Part shown: piece after piece, positions 7,334 through 16,137 of the stretch
Layout of the letters: each line of letters opens with the position of its first letter
Numbering within the stretch: position 1 is the first letter of the stretch
Origin: Microbacterium salsuginis
GTDB taxonomy: Bacteria; Actinomycetota; Actinomycetes; Actinomycetales; Microbacteriaceae
Reading direction: 5' to 3'
Assembly: GCF_012524205.1 (NCBI RefSeq)
Contig: NZ_JABACI010000001.1
Coordinates: 806,001-870,000 of the forward strand
DNA length: 64,000 nt
Program-made: the position numbers and the translations under genes
The notes under the pieces: generated by a model
What the model was told of the DNA's origin: nothing
Seen by the model: the letters and a program-made list of their open reading frames with translations, nothing else
Databases searched by the model: none

Positions 7334-8923
7334 ATGGGTGACGGAGTGCGGAGGCGCGTGTACGACGTCGTGATCGTCGGGGGCGGGCACAACGCTCTCG
7401 TCGCCGCCGCCTACCTCGCGAAGGCCGGCCGATCGGTCGTGGTGCTCGAGCGGCTCGACCACGTGGGTGGCGCCGCGGTGTCGGAGCGACCCTGGGCCGG
7501 CGTGGACGCGCGCCTCTCGCGGTACTCGTACCTGGTCAGCCTGCTCCCCGCGCGGATCATCGCGGATCTCGGGCTCGACATCCGACTCGTGCGCCGGCGG
7601 TACTCCTCGTACACGCCGGATCCCGCCGACCCCTCGCGAGGGATCCTCGTCGACAACGGGGATGCCGCCGCCACCGCGGACTCGTTCGCCCGCGCCGGCA
7701 GCAAAGCCGAGGCGTCCCGCTTCGCCGCGTTCGGCGAGCGGCTCGCGCCCGTGGCGCGCGCCGTCTTCCCTTCGATGACCGAACCGCTCCCGACCCGCGC
7801 GGGGATGCGCGCCCGACTCCGCGACGACGCGCTGTGGCACGACCTCGTGGAGCAGCCGCTGGGCGCCATGGTCCGCGCCGCGCTCGACACCGACATCGCG
7901 CGTGGCATCGCGCTGACCGACGGGCTCATCGGCACGTTCGCGAGTTCGGACGACCCCGACCTGCGGCAGAACCGGTGCTTCCTCTATCACGTCATCGGCG
8001 GCGGCACCGGCGACTGGGATGTGCCTGTCGGCGGCATGGGGTGCGTCGCCGACGAGCTGACCCGCGCCGCGCGCGAGGCCGGTGCCGAGCTGCGCACGGG
8101 TGCCGAGGTGGTCTCGATCTCGCCCGACGGCGTCGTCGAGACCGGAGGCGCGCAGCCCGGCGCTGTGCACGGCCGGCTCGTGCTGAGCGGCGTCGGGCCG
8201 GCGATGCTCGAGCGCCTGCTCGCATCCGACGCCGCAGCGCACACCGCGACCGATGCACCGGAAGGCGCGCAGCTCAAGGTCAACATGCTGCTCCGGCGGC
8301 TGCCCCGCGTGAAGGACCCGCACGTCTCGCCGCAGGCCGCCTTCGCCGGCACCTTCCACATCAACGAGACCATGTCGCAGCTCGACCGCGCCCACGCCAC
8401 CGCGGTGGCCGGCGGCATCCCCGATCCCCTCCCTGCCGAGATCTACTGCCACTCACTCACCGACCCGTCGATCCTCGGCGCCGACCTGCGCTCGTCGGGG
8501 GCGCAGACGCTCACGCTCTTCGGCCTGCAGGTGCCGCACCGCCTCACGACGGGACGGGATCCGGATGCCGTCAGGGCGGCGTTGCTGGCGGCGGCTCAGC
8601 GTTCGCTCGACTCGGTGCTGGCCGAGCCGATCGCGGACTGCGTGTACGAGGCGCCCGACGGCACACCCTGCATCGAGGCGCGGACGACGGCAGACCTCGA
8701 GGCGTCACTCGGCATGATCGGCGGCGACATCTTCCACGGCGGGCTGGCGTGGCCGTGGGCCGACGACGGCGACGAGCTCGCCACGCCGGCCCAGCGATGG
8801 GGCGTCGCCACCGCTCACGCGAACGTGCTGGTGTGCGGCTCGGGGGCACGACGTGGCGGCGGGGTCAGCGGCCTGGGTGGTCACAACGCCGCGATGGCCG
8901 CACTCGAGCTCCTCAACGGCTGA
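7334..8923 (+). CDS. NAD(P)/FAD-dependent oxidoreductase, phytoene-desaturase-like
   Basis: 529 residues. A Rossmann FAD-binding motif near the N-terminus (VVIVGGGHNALVAAAYLAKA, about residues 12-31) is followed by E41 for ribose binding, and the C-terminal ANVLVCGSGARRGGGVSGLGGHN segment closes the FAD site. The architecture matches COG1233 / PYROXD2-like proteins related to carotenoid desaturases. No carotenoid genes are adjacent, so a role in carotenoid synthesis is not supported here. The ATG at 7334 is set by the leaderless promoter. Confidence 0.88.
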   Translation: MGDGVRRRVYDVVIVGGGHNALVAAAYLAKAGRSVVVLERLDHVGGAAVSERPWAGVDARLSRYSYLVSLLPARIIADLGLDIRLVRRRYSSYTPDPADPSRGILVDNGDAAATADSFARAGSKAEASRFAAFGERLAPVARAVFPSMTEPLPTRAGMRARLRDDALWHDLVEQPLGAMVRAALDTDIARGIALTDGLIGTFASSDDPDLRQNRCFLYHVIGGGTGDWDVPVGGMGCVADELTRAAREAGAELRTGAEVVSISPDGVVETGGAQPGAVHGRLVLSGVGPAMLERLLASDAAAHTATDAPEGAQLKVNMLLRRLPRVKDPHVSPQAAFAGTFHINETMSQLDRAHATAVAGGIPDPLPAEIYCHSLTDPSILGADLRSSGAQTLTLFGLQVPHRLTTGRDPDAVRAALLAAAQRSLDSVLAEPIADCVYEAPDGTPCIEARTTADLEASLGMIGGDIFHGGLAWPWADDGDELATPAQRWGVATAHANVLVCGSGARRGGGVSGLGGHNAAMAALELLNG

Positions 8924-8968
8924 ACTTCCCGGTCCCCCCAAGCGGGAGGTTCCCGAAAGGCCCGCGGC

Positions 8969-9961
8969 TCACTGCCGCGGCGGAAGCGGCGGCGGAGGGG
9001 GGTAGCCCTCGTAGCCGGATCCGGCAGGCGCGGCGGGGGCGGCCGGTGGCGGAGGCGCTCCGGCATCCGCGGGAGCGGCGGGATGCTGCGCGGCCGGCTC
9101 GGGGGCTCCGAACACGTGGGCCCCGGGCGACGGGTAGCCGGTGTAGTAGGCGTTCCAGTCCGGCGAGCCGTCGGGGAGCATCGGCAGCGGCGTCACGCCG
9201 TCCACGTACATCGGCCAGGGCAGCAGCTCCTGCTGCTCCTGGGTCGCGGGCGCACCGGCCGCCGCCGGCGCCGGAGCGAGAGGCACGGGAGCGTGACCGT
9301 AGGGCGCGACCGCTGCGCGCGGCTGCTTCGGCGCGAACAGCACGTTCACGAGCGGAATCAGGGCTGTGCCGACGGCGGCCAGGATGGCGACGGCCACGAC
9401 GATGCGCCAGTAGAGGTCGGCGAGATTCAGGTACTCGCCGAAGGCGAGCGGGATGACCAGCAGGGCGGCGAGCGCGACGACCAGGGTGATGGTGGCGATC
9501 GCGACGACGCGCGTGAAAGGCGTGTCGTAGCGCTGGAAAGCCTTCAGATACAGGCGCAGGTGCAGCAGGCCGAGCTGGAGGATGAGCACGATCAGCAAGA
9601 ACTGGACGAAGCGCGAGAAGCCGCCCCAGTAGTACCGCTCCGGCATCCAGATCATCACGGCGCCGATGAGCAGGATGGCCACCCACGTGCCCATGCTCGC
9701 CAGCGCGAACCAGGCGGGTCGACGCGGGGCGAGATGCGCGTCGAGGATCGCCACTCCGGCGAAGGCCACGAGCAGCAGGATCGTGAGGAACGCGCGTCCG
9801 ACGATGCCGTTCTGCCCGCCCACGAGCACCCACACGACGCACACGATCGCCGCGGCGATCAGGGCGCCGATCGCCACCCAGATGGCGGCGCGCAGGAGGA
9901 ACGAGGTGGGGGCATCGTCGCGGCGCGTCTCAGCCGGCGCGTACGGATCGGGCACGGTCAT
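8969..9961 (-). CDS. Multispanning membrane protein with Pro/Ala-rich tail
   Basis: 330 residues. About six membrane helices occupy residues 20-225, followed by a Pro/Ala/Gly-rich cytosolic-looking tail with several Tyr and Gly residues (about 235-330). No known catalytic motif. ATG at 9959-9961 is chosen for AGAGGAC 5 nt upstream rather than the more upstream ATG at 10009. It is transcribed away from the azt terminator and convergent with the FAD oxidoreductase. Confidence 0.75.
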   Translation of the reverse strand: MTVPDPYAPAETRRDDAPTSFLLRAAIWVAIGALIAAAIVCVVWVLVGGQNGIVGRAFLTILLLVAFAGVAILDAHLAPRRPAWFALASMGTWVAILLIGAVMIWMPERYYWGGFSRFVQFLLIVLILQLGLLHLRLYLKAFQRYDTPFTRVVAIATITLVVALAALLVIPLAFGEYLNLADLYWRIVVAVAILAAVGTALIPLVNVLFAPKQPRAAVAPYGHAPVPLAPAPAAAGAPATQEQQELLPWPMYVDGVTPLPMLPDGSPDWNAYYTGYPSPGAHVFGAPEPAAQHPAAPADAGAPPPPAAPAAPAGSGYEGYPPPPPLPPRQ

Positions 9962-10071
9962 GGCGGTCCTCTCGTGTCGCGGGCGATCCCGCAGTGCCCA
10001 TCCTGGCATGCGCGGTGTCGCGCACGGGAGACCACCGCGCGGCGGTGCATCGCCAGCGCCGTAGCGAACCT

Positions 10072-10108
10072 GGGGAGGAGGGGCGGCGTCGCACCGCCCC
10101 TCCTCCCC
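10072..10108 (-). terminator. Strong hairpin ending the azt operon
   Basis: A perfect 15-bp stem (10072-10086 with 10094-10108, left arm GGGGAGGAGGGGCGG) and 7-nt loop lie 7 bp after the aztD stop. No T tract follows on the minus strand, so termination may need help from Rho, or the hairpin may protect the 3' end. Confidence 0.75.
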
Positions 10109-10114
10109 CTGGTG

Positions 10115-11332
10115 TCAGCCGGCGGCCACGGCGATCTCGACGGGCGCCACCTCGAGCTCGGCCGAGGCGATGATCTCGCCGGCGGTGAGATCGACGGCGT
10201 GCACCGCGTTCGCGGCGGGCTCGGTGACGTAGGCGACGTCGCCCTCGACGACGATCGCGGGGTGCGGGTCCTGCCACTCGGCCGGACCCTCCCACGGCGC
10301 GACCACGGGGAACGACTCGGTGATCTCGCGGGTCTCCGGATCGAAGACGTGGATCGATCCGTCGCTCGCAAGGATGTACGCGAGGTCCTCCGGTCCGCGT
10401 GCGACGTCGCGGAACGTGTACTCGACGCCGTCGGGCAGGTCGACCACGTCGAGCGTGTGCGCCTCGGTGTCGATCACCGTGACGGCGCCGAGCAGGTAGC
10501 CCTCGGCATCCGGATCGCTCTTGTAATCACCGACCACGAGCGGGCTCGTCTCGCTCACGTATGCGTTGCCCATGCGGCCGTAGGGCTGATCGGGCGCGTC
10601 CAGCTTGACGATCTCGCCGTGGTGGTAGAGCAGCGCGCCGTTCTCGCAGCCGAAGACGACGGCCTCGTCGGCGGCCGTTCCCTCGCCATGGACGCCGGGG
10701 CACTGGTCGCTCTGGGCGATGGTCTGGCCCGCAGCATCCGTCACGACGACCCCGTTCCGACCGTCGGCGTTGCCCACGGTCGTGAGGAACGTTCCGTCCT
10801 CCAGCACCACCGACACGCCGTGATGCGCTTCGACGCCCTCGATCGTCTCGGTTTCGGGCAGCTCCCCGCCGGCGGCGGCCAGGGCATCCGTGTCGAACAC
10901 GGTGGTGTCGCTCGTGCCGTCGGCGTAGAGGATCGTCTTGCCGGCGTGGCGGACGACGTGTCCCGGGGTGTCGGCCTCGAAGACCAGGTCGGTGAGGACC
11001 GGTTCGTCGGCGGTCCCGGCCGCCGTGTCGAGCACCTGGAAGCCCTCGCTCATGGTGACCATCACGTGCCGGCCGTCACCTGCGGGATTCAGGCGTGTGA
11101 ACTCCTCGCTCTCGAGATCGGCGACGGCTTCGAGTGTGTCGGCGTCGAGCACGAGGATGCCGCCCTCGTACGAGATGGCGACGCGGCCACCCGCGACGTC
11201 CGCGGAGGCCTGCGTCCCGGCATCGGCGGTATCGGGAGCGCCCGCTGGGGGTGTCGAGCACGCGGCAAGGGATGCGACGGCGCCGGCGGCGGCGACGAGC
11301 AGTCCGGCGCGGCGCAGAGTGCGTGTGCGCAT
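10115..11332 (-). CDS. aztD: Zinc metallochaperone lipoprotein AztD
   Basis: 405 residues; a beta-propeller lipoprotein that binds Zn outside the membrane and hands it to AztC. A signal peptide ends in lipobox SLAAC (C25). Candidate metal ligands are H125, H129, the HH pair 170-171, and the CPGVHGE motif (C211, H215) with C229. These motifs are the ones conserved in AztD proteins. It is the last gene of the minus-strand azt unit, 31 nt after aztC. Function is assigned from family motifs plus the azt context. Confidence 0.88.
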   Translation of the reverse strand: MRTRTLRRAGLLVAAAGAVASLAACSTPPAGAPDTADAGTQASADVAGGRVAISYEGGILVLDADTLEAVADLESEEFTRLNPAGDGRHVMVTMSEGFQVLDTAAGTADEPVLTDLVFEADTPGHVVRHAGKTILYADGTSDTTVFDTDALAAAGGELPETETIEGVEAHHGVSVVLEDGTFLTTVGNADGRNGVVVTDAAGQTIAQSDQCPGVHGEGTAADEAVVFGCENGALLYHHGEIVKLDAPDQPYGRMGNAYVSETSPLVVGDYKSDPDAEGYLLGAVTVIDTEAHTLDVVDLPDGVEYTFRDVARGPEDLAYILASDGSIHVFDPETREITESFPVVAPWEGPAEWQDPHPAIVVEGDVAYVTEPAANAVHAVDLTAGEIIASAELEVAPVEIAVAAG

Positions 11333-11363
11333 GGAGGTGTCCTCTTTCTTCTCGGTGAAGGGC

Positions 11364-12278
11364 TCAGGAGGAGAGCCCGGTGGCGATGCGCTCCGTGTTC
11401 ACGCGCATCATGGTCAGGTAGTCCTCGGCGCCGCCGCCCGGCTCGGTCAGCGACTCGGTGTACAGCTCGATGACGTCGACGTGCACATCGGCCTCGTCGG
11501 CGAGCGCGCGCATGAGGCGGTCGGGCGACGACGACTCGGCGAAGATCGCCGGCACCCCGGTCTGCTCCACGGCCGACACGAGGTCGGCGAGGTCGGACGC
11601 GCTCGGGGCGGCGAGGGTCGTGCCGCCCGGGATCACCGCACCGATCACGCGGAACCCGAAGCGGTCGGCGAGGTAGCCGAAGACATGGTGATTGGTCACG
11701 AGAGCACGGGTCGACTCGGGGATGGCTTCGAACGCATCGGTCATCTCGGCATCCAGCTCCGACAGCTCGACCGCGTACTGGTCTGCGTGGGCGGCGACCA
11801 CGTCGGCATCCACGCCCGGAAGCGCCGACAGTGCGGGCACGAGCGCGTCGACGACGCCGGTCATACGGGCGGGGTCGGTCCAGAAGTGCGGATCAGGGAT
11901 GCCGGCGGCGTCGCCGTCGCGATACTCGAGCACGTCGATGACCTCGCCGGCCACGAACGTGGCGACGCCGTCCGCCGCGGCGGCATCGAGGTGCTGCTGC
12001 AGCCCCTCCTCGAGTCCTAGTCCGTTCGAGACGACGAGATCGGCCGAGCGCAGCCTCGCCGCCTCCCGCCCCGATATCTCGAACGAGTGCGGATCGGCGT
12101 TCGGGCGCATCAGGGTCACGACCTGCGCCTCATCGCCGACGAGCTCGCCCACGACGTCACCCAAGATGTTCGTCGAGACCATCACGAGCGGCCGGTCGTC
12201 GGCGGCAGGCGCGCACGCGGCGAGCGAGGCGACGAGCGTCCCCGCGACCACCACCGCGGGCGCCAAGCGCCGGATCAT
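11364..12278 (-). CDS. aztC: Zinc ABC transporter substrate-binding lipoprotein AztC
   Basis: 304 residues, cluster A-1 metal-binding protein. Lipobox SLAAC puts C22 at the mature N-terminus. The expected metal ligands are visible: H64 (NADPHSFE), H131 (PDPHFW), H197/H198 (TNHHVFGY) and an acidic residue around E248. There is no long His-rich loop between the first two ligands, as in AztC rather than ZnuA. Its ATG overlaps the stop of the AztD-like gene (ATGA), so the two are translationally coupled. Confidence 0.92.
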   Translation of the reverse strand: MIRRLAPAVVVAGTLVASLAACAPAADDRPLVMVSTNILGDVVGELVGDEAQVVTLMRPNADPHSFEISGREAARLRSADLVVSNGLGLEEGLQQHLDAAAADGVATFVAGEVIDVLEYRDGDAAGIPDPHFWTDPARMTGVVDALVPALSALPGVDADVVAAHADQYAVELSELDAEMTDAFEAIPESTRALVTNHHVFGYLADRFGFRVIGAVIPGGTTLAAPSASDLADLVSAVEQTGVPAIFAESSSPDRLMRALADEADVHVDVIELYTESLTEPGGGAEDYLTMMRVNTERIATGLSS

Positions 12279-13513
12279 CGGCCCGTCTCCACCACGAAGG
12301 CGGGCGTGGTGTCGGTCGCGAACTCCCGGGCGATGCGCGCCGCGTCGGCGAAGTCGATCTCGTACAGGCGCTGCTCGGCGGGTGCGTTGAGGTAGGCGCG
12401 CTGATCGTCGGCGATCAGCAGGGGCCGGCCGTCGCCCCGCGAGAGCGACTCGGCGACGAGCGGTGACGTCTCTGCGAGCAGCGCGCCGGTCATGCCGTCG
12501 AGCACGAGCACACGTCCGTCCCCGGCGAGCGCGAGTACGTGCTGCGCCTCATCATCGACCGCGGTCACCTGCACCAGCGGTGCCGGCGCCGGGAGCAGGG
12601 TCCACGATCGCTCGCGCGTGTCGAGCAGCCAGATCCCGTCGCCGCCCGCGAGCGCGGCGACCGTGGGGCGACCCTCGCGGTTGGCGAACTCCGTCGCGGG
12701 CGGCGCGGTCGTGCCCGACGGATACGGGATGTGCTCGAGCGAGACCTCGCCGTCGGCGACCGTCGCGAGCAGCGCGCCGTCGGCACAGCCGATCACCGCC
12801 CCGACCCGGGTCGTGATCGTGCCGCGCGCCTCGGGGCATGCCGCCGTCGTGCCGGGCACCGGCATCCCGGAGCTGTCGTGGACGGTGACGGATCCCCCGG
12901 CCCCGCCGTGCGGATCCGTCACCAGCGCGAACGAGCCGATGGGCACGACGAGCCCGTCGTGAGGATCCGTCTCGATGCGGAACAGCTCGACGACCTCGCC
13001 GTGCGACAGAGCCTCGGTGTCGAGCAGCACCGCGTCACCGGATTCGGCGAAGAAGATGCCGGTGCCTCCCGTGGTGGACGAGTTCGTGGTCGCGACGACC
13101 GCGCCCGTGCCCCCGGATACCTCTCCGACGATGCGCGGCTCGGCGCGGTAGTAGTGGAAGTGATCCACGTGATCCCACGTCCACCGGCCGCTGTCGACGA
13201 TCGTGACGCCGTCGTCACCGGCCGCGAACAGGTAGCGACCATCCCCGGTGACCTGCGACGGAGCCGGCACGCGTCCCAGCTCGGCGACGCTCTCGTCGAG
13301 CAGGTCCAGGTGATGCACCTCACCCTGCGGGCCGATCGTGGTCAGCCCCAGCGGCGGCTCGGCGACCTCTGCCGCACCGTCGATGCGGCCGTGGCCGTCG
13401 GCGTTCCCTCCGTCCGGCGTGGCAGATGGGTTGCCGGGCTCACCCGCGCATCCGGCGAGTGCGACGAGCAACAGCCCGACGACGGGAAGAAGAGTGAGAG
13501 CAGAGCGGTGCAC
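12275..13513 (-). CDS. Second AztD-like beta-propeller lipoprotein
   Basis: 412 residues, lipoprotein (VALAGC). Repeated four-stranded propeller blades and several His clusters (EVHHLDL, WDHVDHFHYY, DPHDG, DPHGG) make it an AztD relative. In the segment aligned with AztD CPGVHGE it has CPEARGT, so the Cys is kept but the His is lost; the second Cys (GCADG) is retained. It lies between aztB and aztC inside the zinc operon. The GTG start at 13511-13513 gives a correct signal peptide. It may be a second Zn chaperone with another site, or a partner of AztD (inference). Confidence 0.8.
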   Translation of the reverse strand: MHRSALTLLPVVGLLLVALAGCAGEPGNPSATPDGGNADGHGRIDGAAEVAEPPLGLTTIGPQGEVHHLDLLDESVAELGRVPAPSQVTGDGRYLFAAGDDGVTIVDSGRWTWDHVDHFHYYRAEPRIVGEVSGGTGAVVATTNSSTTGGTGIFFAESGDAVLLDTEALSHGEVVELFRIETDPHDGLVVPIGSFALVTDPHGGAGGSVTVHDSSGMPVPGTTAACPEARGTITTRVGAVIGCADGALLATVADGEVSLEHIPYPSGTTAPPATEFANREGRPTVAALAGGDGIWLLDTRERSWTLLPAPAPLVQVTAVDDEAQHVLALAGDGRVLVLDGMTGALLAETSPLVAESLSRGDGRPLLIADDQRAYLNAPAEQRLYEIDFADAARIAREFATDTTPAFVVETGR

Positions 13514-13541
13514 GGGATCCGTTTCGTTCGAAGAGCGAGGT

Positions 13542-14384
13542 TCAGGTGGCGGGCAGCGGCGAGGCCCGGACGCTGTCGCGAGCCGCCCGGGCGAGCCACG
13601 ACGCTGCGGCGAGGCTGATCGCGACGACGGCGACGGATGCCCCGGCCGCGGTGCCGGCATGCCACGACAGCAGCAGCCCGGCCGCGACGGCGACGACGCC
13701 CAGGGCGGCGGCCAGCAGCATGCGCGTCGGGATACGGGAGGTCCATTGCCCTGCGGCGACCGCCGGGGCGAGCAGCAAGCCGACCACCAGCAGCGATCCC
13801 ACGGCCTGGTACGAGGCGACGATCGCGAGGGTCACGAGTGCGACCAGGGCCGTCTGCGCCGCACGCGGGGCCAGGCCCAGCACCGCGGCGGTGCGGGGGT
13901 CGATCGCCAACGCCACCAGGGGGCGGTGGGCGACGACGGCGAGGGCCACTCCCGCTGTCGTGGCCACAGCGAGCACCACGAGGTCGGCGCCGGAGATCGC
14001 CAGGATGTCGCCGAAGAGGATGGCCGTGGCATCCGTCGCGAAACTGCCCGAGTGCGAGATCACGATCACGCCGATCGCGAGCATGGCGACGAAGAGCATC
14101 CCGATGCTGGTGTCGTACGAGAGGCGGCCCCGACGCTGCAGGGCACCGATGCCGGCGCTCATCGCCACGGCGCTCAGCGTCGCGCCCAGGAGGACGGGAA
14201 AGCCCAGCACCGTCGCGAGGGCGACGCCCGGCAGCATCCCGTGCGCGAGAGCCTCGCCGAGGAACGCCATGCCGCGGATCACGACCCAGGTGCCGACGAC
14301 GCCGCACAGGATCGCCACGAGCGAGCCGCCCACGAGGGCGCGCTGCACGAAGTCCAGGGCGAAGGGTTCGGCGAGCCAGGTCAC
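13542..14384 (-). CDS. aztB: Zinc ABC transporter permease AztB
   Basis: 280 residues with about eight hydrophobic helices and the FecCD/ZnuB-like core (GGSLVAILCGVVGTWVVIRG, AFLGEALAHGMLPG, VGSLLVVGLLLAP) of the ABC-3 metal permeases. It forms the channel of the AztABC zinc importer. GTG start at 14382-14384; a TACCGT box 8 nt upstream lies between the start and the Zur-like box. First gene of a four-gene minus-strand unit. Confidence 0.92.
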   Translation of the reverse strand: MTWLAEPFALDFVQRALVGGSLVAILCGVVGTWVVIRGMAFLGEALAHGMLPGVALATVLGFPVLLGATLSAVAMSAGIGALQRRGRLSYDTSIGMLFVAMLAIGVIVISHSGSFATDATAILFGDILAISGADLVVLAVATTAGVALAVVAHRPLVALAIDPRTAAVLGLAPRAAQTALVALVTLAIVASYQAVGSLLVVGLLLAPAVAAGQWTSRIPTRMLLAAALGVVAVAAGLLLSWHAGTAAGASVAVVAISLAAASWLARAARDSVRASPLPAT

Positions 14385-14392
14385 GAGGGTCG

Positions 14393-14398
14393 ACGGTA
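14393..14398 (-). promoter_or_regulatory. -10 box TACCGT of the aztB operon
   Basis: Eight nucleotides before the aztB GTG and 7 bp from the edge of the Zur-like palindrome, so a bound repressor would block polymerase. Confidence 0.5.
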
Positions 14399-14405
14399 GC
14401 GTTAT

Positions 14406-14420
14406 TGAGAACGATTCTCA
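14406..14420. promoter_or_regulatory. Zur box shared by aztA and the aztB operon
   Basis: TGAGAA-CGA-TTCTCA, arms perfectly inverted. It matches the actinobacterial Zur consensus (TGAnAAnGATTnTCA type). It sits between the two divergent zinc-transport units, beside both -10 boxes, so one Zn-loaded Zur dimer could repress both. Confidence 0.85.
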
Positions 14421-14427
14421 ACTTCGA

Positions 14428-14433
14428 TAGGCT
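14428..14433 (+). promoter_or_regulatory. -10 box TAGGCT of aztA
   Basis: Seven nucleotides before the aztA ATG and 7 bp after the Zur box. Confidence 0.55.
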
Positions 14434-14440
14434 GAATGAG

Positions 14441-15130
14441 ATGACCTCCTCCACCTCGGCCGCGCCGCTCGCCCACCTCGAGGGCGTCCACGTCGAACTC
14501 GGCGGTCGAGACGTGCTCTGCCACGTCGACGCACGCGTCGAACGGGCATCGTTGACGGCGATCGCGGGACCGAACGGTGCCGGCAAGTCCACGCTCCTCG
14601 AGGTGATCGCGGGGACGCGTGCACCCTCGTCGGGCGCCGTCCGGCTCACGACCGACGCGGTCGGCTTCGTGCCGCAGCGCGCCGCGGTGTCGGAGCTGCT
14701 GCCGGTCACGGTGCGCGACGTCGTCACCGTCGGCGCGTGGGGCCGACTCGGCGCGTGGCGCCGGCTGGATGCCGTCGCGCGAGACGCCGTCGACGACGTA
14801 CTCGACAGGCTCGCGCTCACCGACCTTCAACGCCGCCCGTTCGCCGAGCTCTCGGGCGGCCAGCGCCAGCGGGCGCTGCTCGCGCAGGGACTCGCGCGGC
14901 GCGCCGACCTCCTGCTGCTCGACGAGCCGACCACCGCGCTCGACGCGGACAGCGGCCGCCGCATCCGCGACGCGGTCGCGTCCGAGATCCGGCGCGGCGC
15001 GGCCGTCGTATGCGTCACACACGACGAGGGCATCATCGCCGGGGCGGATCACGTCATCCGTCTGGAGGCGGGAAGAGTCGTCGACGCGGTCCGTCCTGCC
15101 GGCGGTCCTTCTCGAAGCCATTCCTCCTGA
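14441..15130 (+). CDS. aztA: Zinc ABC transporter ATP-binding protein AztA
   Basis: 229 residues, complete ABC ATPase: Walker A AGPNGAGKST (about 43-52), Q loop at VPQR, signature LSGGQRQR (about 136-143), Walker B LLLLDEPTTALD (about 157-168), switch His in CVTHDEG. It powers import through AztB. It is encoded divergently from aztB, not in the same operon. ATG at 14441 is fixed by the adjacent -10 box, with no room for a ribosome site. Confidence 0.93.
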   Translation: MTSSTSAAPLAHLEGVHVELGGRDVLCHVDARVERASLTAIAGPNGAGKSTLLEVIAGTRAPSSGAVRLTTDAVGFVPQRAAVSELLPVTVRDVVTVGAWGRLGAWRRLDAVARDAVDDVLDRLALTDLQRRPFAELSGGQRQRALLAQGLARRADLLLLDEPTTALDADSGRRIRDAVASEIRRGAAVVCVTHDEGIIAGADHVIRLEAGRVVDAVRPAGGPSRSHSS

Positions 15131-15202
15131 CCTCGATCTGCGCTACTTTCATGCCCGATGCTCTCTGCTTGCAGGGGCCGAGAAACGAACAGGCGGCGCA
15201 TA

Positions 15203-15898
15203 GTGAAGCTTCTGCTCACCTCCGGGGGGATCACCAACGACAGCATCCGCGCCGCGCTCGTCGACTGTCTCGGCAAGCCGATCGCCGACTGCGACGCCCT
15301 GTTCGTCCCGACGGCCCAGTGGGGGCAGCCCGCATGCACGCCGGAGACGGTGTGGAAGTCGACCGCGGGCAGGTGGGAAGGCGCGGGCGGACTCACCGAT
15401 CTGGGCTGGAAGTCGGTGGGCGTGCTCGAGCTCACCGCGCTGCCCACAATCGCGGCAGATCGCTGGATGCCGTGGGTCCGTGGCGCGGACGTCCTGCTCG
15501 TAGACGGCGGCGAGGCGATCTATCTCAGCGACTGGATGCGGGCGTCCGGCCTCGCCGAGATCCTGTCGTCTCTGCGCGACACCGTCTGGGTCGGCGTGAG
15601 TGCCGGCAGCATGGTGATGACTCCGCGCATCGGCCGGGAGTTCCGGGACTGGCGACCGGACGGCACGGACGAGGCGCTCGGCGTCGTCGACTTCTCGATC
15701 TTCCCGCACCTCGACTACCCGGGCTGGTCGTCCAACACCCTCGAGATGGCACGCCGATGGGCAACGGGCATCCCAGGACCGGCGTACGCGATCGACGACC
15801 AGACCGCCATCTGCGTGCGCGACGGAATCGTCGAGGTCATCTCCGAGGGCCACTGGGAGCTGCTCAACTCTCCCGTCGGTGACCCTGCCGATCGGTGA
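15203..15898 (+). CDS. Peptidase E / class I glutamine-amidotransferase-like protein (S51)
   Basis: 231 residues. The S51 fold is indicated by the N-terminal strand KLLLTSGGI, VDGGEAIYL (about 100-108) and the nucleophile elbow GVSAGSMV with S133. Family members cleave Asp-X dipeptides or act as amidotransferase-like hydrolases. The GTG at 15203 is preferred because homologues begin with K-L-L-L-T-S-G-G; an in-frame ATG at 15158 sits 8 nt after TACTTT and could be a leaderless alternative adding 15 unusual residues. It follows aztA by 72 nt but has no evident zinc role. Confidence 0.82.
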   Translation: MKLLLTSGGITNDSIRAALVDCLGKPIADCDALFVPTAQWGQPACTPETVWKSTAGRWEGAGGLTDLGWKSVGVLELTALPTIAADRWMPWVRGADVLLVDGGEAIYLSDWMRASGLAEILSSLRDTVWVGVSAGSMVMTPRIGREFRDWRPDGTDEALGVVDFSIFPHLDYPGWSSNTLEMARRWATGIPGPAYAIDDQTAICVRDGIVEVISEGHWELLNSPVGDPADR

Positions 15899-15920
15899 CA
15901 CGCCCCGCCCCGCAACGACG

Positions 15921-15945
15921 ACGCGCCCCGCAGTGCGGGGCGCGT
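15921..15945. terminator. Bidirectional hairpin terminator
   Basis: ACGCGCCCCGC-AGT-GCGGGGCGCGT is an 11-bp perfect stem with a 3-nt loop between the S51 gene (plus) and tRNA-Tyr (minus), serving both converging transcripts. No T run is present. Confidence 0.7.
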
Positions 15946-15952
15946 GGTCACA

Positions 15953-16037
15953 TGGTGGCGAGTGAGGGATTCGAACCCCCGAAGGCTACGCCGGCTGATT
16001 TACAGTCAGATCCCTTTGGCCGCTTGGGTAACTCGCC
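15953..16037 (-). tRNA. tRNA-Tyr (anticodon GTA)
   Basis: 85 nt including an encoded CCA. The acceptor GGCGAGT pairs with ACTCGCC; the anticodon loop CTGTAAA and the long variable arm (GCCGGCGTAGCCTTCGG region) are those of a class II tRNA-Tyr; the T arm is GGGGGTTCGAATCCC. Confidence 0.96.
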
Positions 16038-16137
16038 AGGTGCGCACCCGCCCGGCTTGTACAGTCGACCGGAGGCGCGATCCACTATCTTACGCTGTCG
16101 GCGGCGGTGCTCGAAATCGGCGCCGCCGACCGCGTGA

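Noticed and set aside
8924..8968. Terminator hairpin between the FAD oxidoreductase and the membrane-protein gene
   Set aside because: Only a short imperfect CTTCCCG/CGGGAGG pairing was found, with no T tract; too weak to call.
15158..15202. ATG at 15158 as start of the S51 gene
   Set aside because: A TACTTT box 8 nt upstream makes it possible, but the added residues (Arg/Cys-rich) are foreign to the family, whose members begin at the strand coded from 15203.
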